DNA of 64,000 nt, from contig ML679960.1 of NCBI GenBank assembly GCA_007922225.1, positions 5,092,198-5,156,197 on the forward strand. Reading direction: 5' to 3'. The stretch comes from Emydura subglobosa (lineage: Eukaryota; Chordata; Testudines; Chelidae). The translations under genes were made by a program, and so were the position numbers. This document shows, one piece after another, positions 11,945 through 23,285 of the stretch. The stretch's first letter is position 1; each line of letters opens with the position of its first letter. Under the pieces are notes generated by a model. The model had not been told where the DNA came from and searched no databases. It saw only the letters and a list, made by a program, of their open reading frames with translations.

Positions 11945-12857
11945 TGGCCTAGTGGATGGGGAGAAGTAGTAGACATGACATATCTTGATTTTAGTAAGGT
12001 TTTTGAAATATTCCCACATTACATTCTCATAAGTAAACTAGGGAAATGTAATCTAGATGAAATTACTGTAAAATGGGTGAAAAACTGCTGAAAGACCATT
12101 CTTAGAGTAGTAATCAATGGTTTGCTGTCAACACAGAGGCTATGTAGTAGGGTCCATTGTGGGAAGCTGTCCTAGGTCTGGTACTATTCAATATTTTCAT
12201 TAATGACTTGAATAATGGAGTGAAGAGATGCCTATACATTTTGCAGATGACATCCAGCTGAGAGGGTTTGCAAGCACCTTAGAAGATAGAATTAGAATTC
12301 AAAATGACCTTGATAAATTGGAGAATTGGTCTGAAGTCAACAAAATGAAATTCAATAAAAACTAGTACTACACTGAGGAAGGAAAAGTGAAATTCACACA
12401 CATAATGAAGATCACTGAGTAGACAGTAGTACTGCAGAAAAGGATCTTGGAGTTATAGTGAATTCCAAATTGAAAATGAGTCAACAATGTGAGGCACTGG
12501 TAAAAAAGGCTAGTATTAGCAGGAGTGTCATATGTAAGACACAAGAGGTAATTGTCCCACTCTACTTGGCACTGGTGACGCCTCAGCTGGAGTACTGTGT
12601 GCAGTTCTGGGTGCCACATATTAAGAAGTGGACAAATTCAAGAAAGCCCAGCGGACAGCAACAAAAATTATATGAAATTTAGAATACCTGATCTATGAGG
12701 AATGAATGAGCATGTTTAGTGTTGAGAAAAGAAGACGGAGGAGTGACTTAATAAAAGTGTTTAAATATGTCAAAGGCTATTATAAAAGAGGACAGTGATG
12801 AATTGTTCTCCATGTCCACTGAAGGTAGGACAAGAAATAATGGGAGCAAGGAAGAGT
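11945..12857 (+). mobile_element. Decayed CR1 LINE, reverse transcriptase part
   Basis: Sense-strand remnant of CR1 ORF2. It shows, in order, VVDMTYLDFSK (near 11967), LFNIFINDL (12184-12210), the catalytic core FADD (12240-12251) and the later block SQQCEALVKKA with [14 protein letters not shown]. The two core blocks are in different frames because 26 bases separate them, and several stops intervene. In CR1 this protein primes reverse transcription at the target site. Both ends are missing and the element is dead. Confidence 0.8.
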
Positions 12858-13580
12858 CAACCAAAAGATGGGTCCTGAAGCAAACACTGGACTGAGAATG
12901 TGACCAACTTTTTGCAGTTTCCAGAGACCACATGGCATAGTCCCATGGTAAGCCTGAGAACTTGAGCAGCTGGAAGACTCACCATCCAAATGGATGTTAA
13001 TCTTTGGCAACTCCAAGACTAAGCTTGAGAGAATTTTAGTTAAAGATCTACTATGATCTTCAACAACAAGATTGGGATGGCTCATTGTTACCAAAACCTC
13101 TCATTTCCACCCCCCAAAAGATCTCTTGGAATGTCTAAGGAAACTGCCTAATTAGTGAAAATCACTTACCTGGCTGTATCTGATAATATAAAACAAACAG
13201 TTGAAATAAGGGTATTATTTGCATGTGTTATCGGTCTGAACTATTTGCTGCTTTGCTAACATGCAGGGAGCTGCCTCACTTCCATATAAAATTCAGTTAA
13301 AAGCCTTATTTAAAAGCCTTCTGAAACAAATTTGCTTTGTTCTGTGGCCTGACACCGACAGACTATGGCTTTGATGAACACAGAGACATGAAACATAGCT
13401 AGAACTTTCTCTGTAATCTCACATTGTACATTTCAATTAAGACTGTGCAAGTATTTTCAATATCTATATCCTCAGCTACTTACTTGCAAATCTGTCATAT
13501 CATAAAGGTGTTCTTAACATCAGATACTAGTGTATTATTTTTTCCTGTGTGCCAAACAAAATAAGTTTATGAGTACAGTA
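12858..13580. other. No recognisable feature
   Basis: No coding or repeat signature that I can support. Confidence 0.4.
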
Positions 13581-13603
13581 GGAGAGAGAGAGAGAAAAAA
13601 AAA
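13581..13603. repeat. GA/A-rich microsatellite
   Basis: A (GA)n run passes into an A run directly next to the 3' end of the antisense Penelope-like element. It may be part of the element's insertion junction. Confidence 0.6.
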
Positions 13604-14590
13604 GAGAGTCCTGTAGCACCTTAAAGACTAACACATTTCTGCGGGCATAAGCTTTCGTGGGCTGCAACCCACTTCGTCAGATGCATGAAATGGAAATCAC
13701 AGATAGGAGGTATATATACCAAGGGTAAGAAACGTAACAATGGGGAGGGCAAGTGCTAACAAAGTCAATTCAGTTAGAGTAGTTGAGGCCTAATCACAAC
13801 CGTTGATTAGAGGGTGACAATGTGTGAACAGTAACAACTAGTTCTTGTAATGAGATAACCATTCCAAGTGCCTATTCAGACCCAGTCTGATTGTGTCAAG
13901 TTTGTATATGAGTTCCAGCTCTGCAGTTTCTCCCTGAAGTCTGTTTTTGAAGTTTTTTTGTAGCAGTATGGCAACTTTCAAGTCAACCACAGAGTGTCCT
14001 GGGAGATTGAAATGCTCTCCAACTGGTGTATGGATGTTACCATTTTTTATGTCTGATTTGTGTCCATTTATTCTTTTGCGTAGTGACAGTCCGGTTTGAC
14101 TAATGTACATGGCAGAGGGGCATTGCTGGCACATGATGGCATATATTACATTAGTAGATGTGCAGGTGAATGAGCCCCTTATGGTGTGGCTGATGTGGTT
14201 AGGACCTGTGATGGTGTCACTAGAGTCGATGTGTGGGCTGGGCTGGCAACGGGGTTTGTTGCAGGGATAGGTTCCTGGGTTAGTGTTCTTCTTGTATGGT
14301 GTATGATTGCTGGTGAGTATTTTCTTCAGGTTGGGGGGCTGTCTGTAAGCAAGGATAGGTCTGCCTCCCACAGCTTGAGTGAGTGAGGTATCATCTTCTA
14401 GGGTAGGTTGTAGATCCTTAATGATGTGTTGGAGAGATTTTAGCTGGGGGCTGTAGGTGATGGCCAGTGGTGTTCTGTTGTTTTCTTTGTTGGGTCTGTC
14501 CTGTAGTATGTGACTTCTGGGTACCTGTCTGGCTCTGTCAATGTGTTTCTTCACCTCCCCAGTGTCATGAGTTCCACATGTAGAAAAAGA
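13604..14590 (-). mobile_element. Penelope-like element, 3' part (family 1)
   Basis: Antisense PLE fragment. The 3' UTR includes 'cataagctttcgtgggctg' and 'acccacttcgtcagatgc', words repeated very widely in turtle genomes. Upstream in element orientation lies an open frame with the GIY-YIG endonuclease. The reverse transcriptase half is absent, so the copy is 5'-truncated near 14590. Confidence 0.75.
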
Positions 14591-14779
14591 AAGAGATTGG
14601 GGAGCAGGGCGAGAAACAGGAAGGAGAGAGAGAAGATAAGGTGGTATCAGAATTCTCCTTTCCTTTGGCTGTGAGGAGCAGATGCCCTCTTCTGTGCAGG
14701 AAGAGCAGTGGCTCTTAAAGAGGAGGAAAGTCCACCTTCCAAGCAAGGCCGTTTTAAGACCTTCGTAGGCCCTAGGCAC
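13838..14779 (-). pseudogene. GIY-YIG endonuclease ORF of the Penelope-like element, chimeric N-terminus
   Basis: 313-codon frame. The PLE-derived part is roughly residues 70-313. It has a linker (SLTQAVGGRPILAYRQPPN), a Cys-rich segment (CNKPRC), then a GIY-YIG module beginning with VIYAIMCQQCPSAMYIS and followed by LRKRINGHKSDI. In PLEs this C-terminal nuclease nicks target DNA for reverse transcription. The usual YIG reads YIS here, with Gly replaced by Ser, which may weaken the fold. The first residues come from a neighbouring hAT element and unrelated sequence, so the Met is not the native start. There is no reverse transcriptase. The open frame suggests a fairly recent copy. Confidence 0.7.
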
Positions 14780-15023
14780 ACTTGCCTTCGTAGGCCCCCT
14801 GACCGAAATAACTAATTTGATTTTAAGCTATTAATAAATAAGTATATGTAACACTAATAAATAGTTTATTTCATTTAATTATTCTAAAATCAAAATGAAT
14901 TCAATTATAAGATATTTTTTATCCTTAGCTAAAAAATGTCTGATGAATATAAGAGAAAGGCCCTGAAAGTTTTGTAGGCCCTAGGCACTGTACCTATTGT
15001 GCCTAATGCATAATACGGCCCTG
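14744..15023. mobile_element. Non-autonomous hAT element with perfect 8-bp target duplication
   Basis: 280 bp bounded by CAAGGCCGTTTTAAG and the complement of CAGGGCCGTATTATG, with inner 'taggccctaggcac' and 'taggcac' words also inverted. It is flanked on both sides by the identical 8-mer cttccaag (14736-14743 and 15024-15031). The interior is AT-rich with no transposase, so it would need a partner element to move. The perfect duplication points to a relatively recent insertion. Confidence 0.85.
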
Positions 15024-15031
15024 CTTCCAAG

Positions 15032-16785
15032 GATCACTACTGCTGCCTAAAAGGGATGTAGTTCCACTTCTTCCAGGAAAAGCAGCAATGAGGTGACAGA
15101 AAAGCCTAATGCCCTCTTTCTTGTCCTGGAAGAGCAGCTGTAGAGAGGGCCCCATATTTCCAAGTTTAGGTGGGGGAAAAGGGCAGTTTGAGATAAACAA
15201 TTACGGTTTGGGCCCAATTCTAATTTCTAGGACTTCTTGGTTCCAGTTCAGGTGGAAACAAATGAGAGACTGTAAAAACAACTTTTCATAGTATTTTAGT
15301 ATTTCCTCAGTTGATCCTGACTAAGACTTTCAGCATTTCTTGTAAGTGGCTCAGAACCCCCTACTCCATAGAAATCAATGGGAGTTGAGGGTACTCAGCA
15401 CCTCTACAGATTCCAAGCACTTTGAGTTATCAGACCCTAACCCCAGGAAGAACAGAGCCATATAGAAGAGAAACTGAAAAGGCGAATTACTGAACTTTTT
15501 CAAAATCCATACAAGGGTCAACTGAGGTTTTATGTCAGTTTTGGGTGGAAGTTCATGTCTGTTTTCATTTTACCTGACCTCATTCAGTCATCCCCAAATC
15601 TCTAGTGATAAATGGAAAAAAAGATTGTTACAAGAGCAGGACAATTGGATAATTGGAAGAAATGAAAGGATAAAGACAATTTCTGCTGGTAATATTGAAT
15701 GTCTCCTGGTTAAGGAATGTGCTGGCTTTTTTTATAGTGCATGAGACAGAAATTCTTTAATTTAAAAACCATTTAATTAGTTTCTTCTATTTTTAAAAAA
15801 GATGACTTGTTTATTTGAATGACTATATACTGAAATATATGTTAGAAATAAAGTAATGTCTAACTGCTCCTGGTATGAAATGAGTTGTATGAAAAACTAT
15901 AGCAAAACATAGCTATGCATGCATCCATACAAATAGTATCCTGGGCTGAGAGGCAGAATCAGAGCAGGTCTGTGTTTAAAAATAAGTACGTACATAAATG
16001 CTTTGCTGAATCAGGGTCCAATTACAGAAAAAAATACTCCACAAATATCTGTTGAATTGTGTTTTGGTGCAATAATATAGTATCAACCAGATCTGCTCAG
16101 CTTTTCTGAGGATCAAGCATTTAAGAAACAGACGTAGTCTATAAACAGACTTACTGTAAATTGTATAAGACACTTGAGTATAGACAGACCAACTGTTCAT
16201 TGTAGTGAACAGTGTACTGTAATACAACTTTTTTAATTTACCAGTTATCCTTAAACAAGATTTGCTTGTTATGAATTTGTTGATTTGTAAAAATTTTAAA
16301 ACATGATTTGCACATATTTCATTTATATGAGTTATTCATATACTGTTCACTTCAGCTTTGTCTTTGATTATGTTATTCATTATTTAAACATGAGGTGTAT
16401 AGGCACCTAAATCATATGGCATAGCTTCTACTGCCTGACTCGTTGTCTGAAACTTGAAAAATAGTGTGAGCACTTGGAACAAATATATCCATTATAATAT
16501 ATTTGGACATATCTAGAATACTGAATATCTTTTACATATGCATTTGTATAACTATTCCCCATTATCTGTTTAACTAAATAGCTGTTCCTATAAATGTCTG
16601 CTGCATAAAAGTGAACAAAAAGGGAGAAATGAAAGGCAAACCTGAATTCTCAGTTATCCTACTATTCATCTGACTGCAAAATTGAGACAATTTTTGGATT
16701 AACCTAGGTCACCATTATATATACAAGAAACATGCTTACATCTCAGTTTCACTATAAGTAGAAAGTGACACTAAACACATGCGTG
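15032..16785. other. Mostly featureless AT-rich sequence
   Basis: Apart from a short amniote-type palindromic motif around 15343-15425 ('aaatcaatgggagttga'), I see nothing assignable. Confidence 0.4.
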
Positions 16786-17352
16786 CATAAAAACATAAGA
16801 GTGGCTATACAGGATCAAACCAGTGGTCCATCTAGCCCAGTATCCTGTCTTCTAACAATGGCTGGTGCCATATGCTTCAAAAGGACTACATAGAACAGGG
16901 CAATTATCAAGTGATCCATCCTTTATTGTCCAGTACCAGCTTCTAGAAGAGATTTAAGGACACCCAGAGCATGAAGTTGCATCCTTGACCATGTTGGCCA
17001 ATAGTCATTGATGGCCCTATCATCCATGAACTTATTTAATTCTTTTGTGAACCTAGTTATACTTTTGGCTTTTACAGCATTCCGTGGCAATGAGTTCCAT
17101 AGGTTGACATTGTGTTTTGTAAAGAAATACTTCCCTATGTTAGGTTTAAACCTGCTGCCTATTACTTTTATTGGGTGACCCCTGATTCATGTGTTATGTG
17201 AAGGGGTAATAACACTTCCTTATTCACTTTCATGATTTTATAGACATCTATCATGTCCCCCCTTAGTCATCTCTTTTCCAAGATGAACAGTCCCAATTTT
17301 TTTTAATCTCTCCTCATATGGAAGTTATTCCAGACCTTTAATCATTGTTGTT

Positions 17353-17376
17353 CCCCCCCCCCCCCTTTTTTTTTTT
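17353..17376 (+). repeat. Poly-C followed by poly-T tract
   Basis: A run of 13 C is followed by 11 T inside the CR1 remnant. It is a local expansion, prone to sequencing or assembly error. Confidence 0.9.
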
Positions 17377-17660
17377 GTACTTTTTTCCAATTGTAATGTA
17401 TCTTTTTTGAGATGGAGTAAGCAGAACTGAATGCACTATTCAAGGTGTGGGCATACCATGGATTTATATAGCAGCAGTATGATATTTTCTGTCTTATTAT
17501 CTGTCCCTTTTATCATGGTTCCTAATGTTTGTTAGCTTTTTTGATTGCCACTGCACATTAAGCAGAAGTATTCAGAGAGCCAAATACAATGACATCACTA
17601 TCTCTTTCTTGAGTGGTAGCAGCTAATTTAAACCTCATAATTCTGAATTTATAGTTGGGC

Positions 17661-17918
17661 TTACATTTTCCAAATGTGCACTACTTTATATTTATCAACA
17701 CTGAATTTCATCTGCCATTTTGTTTCACAGTCACCAAGTTTTGTGAGATCCCTTTGTAACTCTTCTCTGTCTACTTTAGACTTTAGTGTCTTGAATAATT
17801 TTGTATCTTCTGTCAACTTTGCTACCTCACTGTTTACCACTTTCCCCAAATCATTTATGAATACATTGAACAGAACTGGTCCAAGTACAGATTCTTGGGG
17901 GACCCTGCCATTTAACAC
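17661..17918 (-). pseudogene. CR1 reverse transcriptase core, catalytic site altered
   Basis: 85-codon frame with the RT block VPQESVLGPVLFNVFINDL followed by AKLTEDTKLF. In active CR1 copies the second block carries F-A-D-D. Here it reads L-T-E-D, so the first catalytic Asp has become Glu. It continues into LQRDLTKLGDCE and MKFSVDKYKVVHI, the normal CR1 order. It is out of frame with the neighbouring RT fragment and non-functional. Confidence 0.75.
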
Positions 17919-18084
17919 TCGACAGTGTAAAAAATGACTATTGCTACCCTTTGTTTCCTATCTTTTAAACGGTTACTGATCTATTAGAGAACCTTTCTTC
18001 TTAGGCAATGACTGCTTACTTTGCTTAAGAGCCTTTGGTAATGGATCTTGTCAATGGCTTTCTGAAGGTCCAAGTACACTATGT

Positions 18085-18327
18085 TTACTGATCATCCTTA
18101 TCCACGTGTTTGTTAACATCCTCAAAGAATTTTAATGGATTAGAGAGGCATGCTTTCCCTTTAAAAAAGTCATGTTGATTCTTCCCCAACATATTGTATT
18201 CATCTTGGTCTCCGATAATTCTGTTCTTTACTAAAGTTTCAACCAATTTTCCTGCTACTGAAGTTAGACTTACCAGCCTGTAGTTGCCAGGATTGCCTCT
18301 GGAGCCTTTTTTAAAAATCAGCCTCAC
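18085..18327 (-). pseudogene. CR1 reverse transcriptase N-terminal fingers
   Basis: 80-codon frame with IFKKGSRGNPGNYRLVSLTS, then VAGKLVETLVKNRI and GKNQHDFFKGKACLSN. This is the conserved start of the CR1/L3-type RT domain. It lies upstream, in element orientation, of the catalytic core at 17661-17918 and is separated from it by frameshifts. Confidence 0.75.
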
Positions 18328-19059
18328 ATTAGCTATCTACTAGTCATCTGGTACAGAGGCTTATTTAAGTGATAGGTCACATTCCATAGTCAGTAGTTCT
18401 GCAGTTTCATCTTTGAGTTCCTTCTTAAGTCTTGGGTGAATTTGCTGCTACTGGTGATTTAGTACTGTTTAATTTATCAATTTGTTCCAAAGCCTCCCCT
18501 ATCAAACAGCTCAGTCTGGGACAGTTTCTCAGGTTTGTAACCTAAAAAGAATGGCTCGTGTGCAAATATCCTTCACATTCTCTGCAGTGACGACTGATGC
18601 AAAGAATTCATTTAGCTTTTCTGCAATGGCCTTGTCTTCCCTGAGTGCTGCTTTAGCACCTTCATCAACTAGTGGGCCAACTGATTATTTGGCAAGCTTT
18701 TGCTGTACTTAATCTTTTCTTTTGCTGTTAGTTTGTGTCTTTTGCTATTGACTATTCAAATTCCTTTTTGTCCTGCCTAATTATATTTTCATACTTGACT
18801 TGACAGAGCTTATGCTCCTTTCTATTTTTCTCAATAGTATTTGACTTCCAGTTTTGAAAAGGATGTCTTGTCTCTGTCTCTTTTACTGTTTTTTTAATCA
18901 TGGTGGCACTTTTTTGGGTGGGAAGAGGGGGATGGTGCATACATATAATCTGAGCCTCCATTATGGTGTTTTTCAAAAAAGTTTCCATGCATCTTGCACT
19001 TTTGGGACTGTTCCTTTTAATTTCTGTTTAAAGAGGGGAACTACACAAAAATGAGGAGG

Positions 19060-19561
19060 CTAGTTAAAGTTAAATGTAACTCTGGTGGGTTTCTGGGGTA
19101 TTTTACCTCCTACCTGGATGTTAAATTTAATTACATTATGGTTGCTGTTACCGAGCAGTTCAGCTATATTCACCTCTTGGACCAAATTCCATGAGCCACT
19201 TAGGACTAAATCAAGAATTGCTTCTCCCCCCCATGTGGGCTCCAGAAGTAACTGCTCCAAGAAGCAGTCACTATCAATATCTAGAAACTTCATTTCTGCA
19301 TCTCGTGCTAAGGTGATGTCTCCAGTCAATATGGGGATAATGAAAATCCCCCATTACTATTAAGTTTTCTGGTTTTGTAGATATTCCTACAGCTATATTC
19401 TTATTATCCAAGTATGGAATTTCTATCCATAGAGATTCTGAGGTACTGTTTGATTCATTTAAGATTTTTAGTATATTTGACTGCCATGCTGTCTGGAATG
19501 GCTCAGAAGCGAGAGTGCCAGACTTAGGGCAGACTGTCAAAAAGCAGGGCAAACACCCCAA
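19060..19561 (-). pseudogene. CR1 endonuclease (APE-type) C-terminal part
   Basis: Two overlapping frames. The upstream one has VMGDFHYPHIDW, the CR1 'GDFN' block with N replaced by H. The downstream one has ILDLVLSGSWNLVQEV and then NSNHNVIKFNI. The last is the family's S-D-H block with Asp changed to Asn, a catalytic position. In CR1 this nuclease opens the genomic target. The first 25 or so residues of the longer frame are translated from the adjoining LTR and not from CR1. Confidence 0.75.
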
Positions 19562-20540
19562 AATGGTTGTATATTCTATAATTAGATTTCACCAACTCCA
19601 TGACACCAACAACTGTCAATTCCCTAAGTACTACAATAGTTTTATAATGGAATCACAGACAGACCCACTGGACACTCCAGTCAATCTTGCCTTGACAGCA
19701 AGCAGGATTGTGTGATAAATGGTTACTTATACAAAAGATCAAAGTATTCAGGCCGCTCCCAGTCCCACGACAAGAGTCACTCATCTTAGGTCAATATGTA
19801 CACTTAGATTTCTCACCAATGGCTACAAGCACTGTCTATCTTGTAATAAACTAACTAAAGGTTTAACAGCTAGGAAAAAGAAATGTTATTTACAGGGTAA
19901 AGCAAGCAAGCCTACTGATACAAATGAATTCCAGACTATGATTCATAAGGTGCCAGAACTGTAGTAATCTGTTCATTCGAAAGGTCTTTCTGGGTTAATC
20001 CATGCCAAGCAGCAAGGGAATCTCTTTGCTTATGTTTAGGAATCTTTGCCCCTCAAAGTCCAGACAGCATAAAAGTTTCAGTTTCTCTTGGTCAACAATT
20101 TTTATCCCCTCCACCGCAGAGTCTGGTGTGACAGGATGAATTCATGCATAGGTCTCTCTTTCCTGCAGGGAGTTAGGAATGCACTCAACAGGGCCTCTTT
20201 CTTTTTCTGCTACACAATACCTTATTTGCTTTCAGTGGCAGATTGTACGCATAAGGAACACGTTCCCTTAATTAATGCTTCTTTTTCTGTTTGGTGAGTT
20301 TCACAATTAGAGAGGTTTAAAATGCAAATATTCAATATAATTTTACACCAGGGACTATAGAGGTTATAAATGAGGTCAGACAGCCTACAAGCATTTCAGA
20401 ACACTAAACACGTTCTTTTCAACCTAACATCTAACATCTATTTTGATAATGCTGGTACAAGTAAGCAGAATGGGTTTCCAGCTATGCATTTGTAAGTGTT
20501 CAGGAAGCCTGGGGACTTGGCACCTGATCTGCTAGCATCA
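19482..20540 (-). mobile_element. LTR (family A, copy 1) inserted into the CR1 endonuclease
   Basis: 1,059 bp begins TGCCATGC and ends TAGCATCA on the plus strand. It is flanked by ttgac (19477-19481) and tagac (20541-20545), a 4-of-5 match. CR1 endonuclease coding continues on both sides, so the insertion is directly visible. A related copy occupies 24945-26892. It has no internal genes, so it is a solo LTR. Confidence 0.65.
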
Positions 20541-20940
20541 TAGACTCTATTATTTCTTGCACATATTGCCCCTTCCTCACAAGAGTGACCTATTCTGTCA
20601 TTCCTGTATATTTTGTACCCTGGTATTACCCTCTCCCATTGATTATCATCATTTCACCAAGTTTGTGATGTCTATTATATTAATATCCTCTTCCATTACC
20701 AGGCACTCAAGTTCACCCTCATAGTATTTAGACTTCTCGCATTTGTATACAAGCACTTATAAATCTGTCAATATTTGTCTGTCTGCCTTCATGCTCTTTT
20801 GCACCCATTGTGCTTTTGTTTTAAGAAAAACAGCTGCTTTTAAAAAAATCATATGGACTTTTTCTGTTCCCTCCCCACCCCCCATGCTTTATCACTGAGT
20901 TCCCTTTTAAAGATACATTTAGTGGGTGTCCTTAGGCCAT
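20541..20940 (-). mobile_element. CR1 LINE, N-terminal endonuclease segment
   Basis: Continuation of the CR1 of 16790-19481 beyond the LTR. On the minus strand near 20600-20760 a frame reads KSKYYEGELECLVMEEDINI, corresponding to the start of the CR1 endonuclease (normally beginning 'NARSL..K..EL'). Stops follow. The 5' end near 20940 is approximate. Confidence 0.65.
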
Positions 20941-22365
20941 ATTTTAGTGATAACATTTTAAAAGCTTCTTAACTATGGAAAGCATCTTTCTAGCTCAAGG
21001 ACCTTCCCTGAGGTACATTTGGGAAATAGAAAAAATAACTATTAAAGAGACCTGAAAATGACAAGAGAGCAAAATTGTTTAATACTACATGACTACATTT
21101 CATTTTAGTCTTGCTCAAGATTTTAGCCCAGGGGCTACTTACTCAAGACTTTTAGTGTTTAAAAGGAAAACTACTACAGGACTATGGCAGCATGAGGATA
21201 TCTCAAATGCAAGTGTGAAATATTTGAAATAGTGATAAATGACAAATGTCCACTGTTTGAAGACTTATAACTGCTGCATGCAGTAGAAATCTTCTTCCTG
21301 CTATTCAAACCTGGAGTAAACTAATATGTCGCCCATGAGATGGCAACTAGGTTATGTGGGAGCCTGCTGTTTCTGGAGTAGGTTACCTTCATTTTAGATC
21401 TGGGGGAGGAAAAAACACCCACAGGATTTCTGTCCCATGAGAAATTCTAGAAATTTGACATTTGTTTTATTTTGATTCAGGATGAAAAATCAGATTATCA
21501 ATATTTTTCATGGAAGTAAAAGTTCTCAAGGATTTCATTTCAGAAATAAATATAAAAAAAGTTGTCAACATTTTCAATCAAAACTAAATTCTGACATTCC
21601 CAAATTGAAACGTTTCATTTCAAGTCAGTTTGTCATTAAACTGTGGCCTGTCTAAAGTGCCATGGTGCCTCATGGGACTGTAGTTTGGGTTGCTCAAGTC
21701 CCCAATCTCTCCAATTGTTTAGATTTGAGGGCCAGATTATATCTCCCATAATACCTCCCATACTGCACTGTGTTTTCCCATGGAAAATTTTGATATTCAG
21801 AACAGCATTTTCTGTTAATCATTCAGGAAATCAAAATCAAACAGAAAATTCCCTACCATCTCTCCTCAGTCTGTTATTTGTATGCTCCAGACTATATGAG
21901 ACGTCTCACTGACAACATCAAATACAGCACCTGATATCGGATCTGGAGTCATGGGGCTCTTGTGCCTAGTGTTTAATCCAGCTCTGGACTAGAACCTTTG
22001 TCTTTCTATTCCAAAAAAGATGCAAAAGCTGCTGTCACTTGTACTGAGCAGTACTGCATGCTCACTCCTACATACGCACAGCCAATGTACTAGTTGTGAA
22101 TCCTAAACCACTAACGGCATAAAGTAAAACTTTACACAAATCCTGAAGAGAGTGTAACTATTAGATTATTGTAAAAAAGATGTGGGAAAGTCCCTTCCAA
22201 AGGAAAAATATCAAAAGAAATTATCTCATTTGTCCCAAGTAATTTTTCATCTTCAAAACACTTTTTGTATTATTCATTAATATAGGGGCAAATCTCTATC
22301 TAGAAGATAAAACAAAAAGACTTGATCACAGCAACAAGTTATATTTATTGCAGGTGAATAAGATC
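20941..22365. other. No recognisable feature
   Basis: AT-rich, with no gene, RNA or repeat family that I can support. Confidence 0.4.
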
Positions 22366-22705
22366 CAGGATATTGCTGGCCAACCATGGGCCTCTAAGGA
22401 CAGGAGGAGATTTGAAGTCTTCACAGACTGAGGTCTCCCTTCGGCACCATCTATTACCTAATGGGAGGGGGGTTGCATGTGGTAGGGAAGGGAGGGCAAG
22501 AAGATTCAGAGTTGAGCCAAGGCCTAGGTTGAAGAGAGTCTACAATAAGTTATTAGTTGTATAGTGTCAGGCCTATAAACCAGCTCTGGACCAACTTAAA
22601 ATGTCTGGTATGGGAGAGGTGGAAGGGTAGGCATAGAGCACCTCTCCAGTGTTAAATTAATAAAGTTGCAGTGTGCTGCTTAAATCCATGAGAGTTGTCA
22701 CTGAG
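22366..22705 (+). repeat. Dispersed repeat with AATAAA near its end, copy 1
   Basis: Aligns by eye with 52700-53020: 'gaagtcttcacagactga' against 'gaagtttctgcagactca', then 'gttaaattaataaagt' against 'gttaagttaataaagt', then a shared 'tgctgctt'. A polyadenylation-type AATAAA near the 3' side suggests an LTR or other transcribed element, but I cannot name the family. Confidence 0.4.
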
Positions 22706-22890
22706 TACAAGGGGAGCAGTATTGGGTCCCAGGAAAATAGGCAGAATAGACCAAACAACATTCTCTGGAAAAAGTGGACATTAATGAAATATCTGTAGTC
22801 AGAAGATGACCATGATTACTCTTTTACTTGTAAAAAAAAGGATCAAATCATTGGATTAGTTTTTTTCTGGAATAACCAATAAAGAAAAAA

Positions 22891-22985
22891 GGTGGGCAAA
22901 GTAATATCTAATTGGACCGACTGCTGTCTGTCCAATAAAACTTTACCTCACCCACCTTGTCTCTCTTATATCCTCAGACCAACAT
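22891..22985. mobile_element. Head-to-head tails of a Penelope-like element (family 2)
   Basis: Two 27-bp arms (22891-22917 and 22930-22956) are imperfect reverse complements around a 12-bp spacer. Both derive from the family-2 PLE tail, whose sense version at 29165-29230 includes 'ggtccaataaaagatatt' and 'ggaccaacatggctaca'. No coding sequence remains. Confidence 0.6.
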
Positions 22986-23204
22986 GGCTACACCACTGCC
23001 ATTATTTTATATATTCACATGCAAAATTCTAGTAGTTCTTTCTTTTAGTTTCATTTTCAAAGTCACCAGTAACACTTTCAGTGTTAAACTTGATTGTTTT
23101 GTCATTTACCTTGTAATGGGCTTATTTTACTTTTTATTTTTTGTTAAGGTTCTTTAAAGATAGCACAAAGGAATACTTCCTCTTTAAGAGATAATGCTTC
23201 CAGT

Positions 23205-23285
23205 GTCAGACCTGCTGACATGGGAGAGCCAAGGAGGCCAATTGCCCAGGGGTCTGGCAATTTTAAAAGGAGCCCAGGCCATGCG
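23205..23285 (+). mobile_element. Possible hAT-like end fragment
   Basis: A short block, 'cagacctgctgacatggg' followed by 'ccaattgcccaggggtct', resembles one end of a reptilian hAT-like element. No opposite end or target duplication was found. Confidence 0.25.

Larger units (their letters stand above)
16790..19481 (-). mobile_element. Long antisense CR1 LINE, 3' UTR to endonuclease
   Basis: Antisense CR1-family element. From high to low coordinates it shows part of the apurinic-like endonuclease (19060-19480), a linker, and the reverse transcriptase (17660-18330). Protein recognition continues weakly to the 3' end near 16790. Frames change repeatedly. The upstream endonuclease segment is displaced to 20546-20940 by an LTR insertion. 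At about 3.1 kb of CR1 sequence in total it is among the least truncated copies here, but inactive. Confidence 0.8.
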
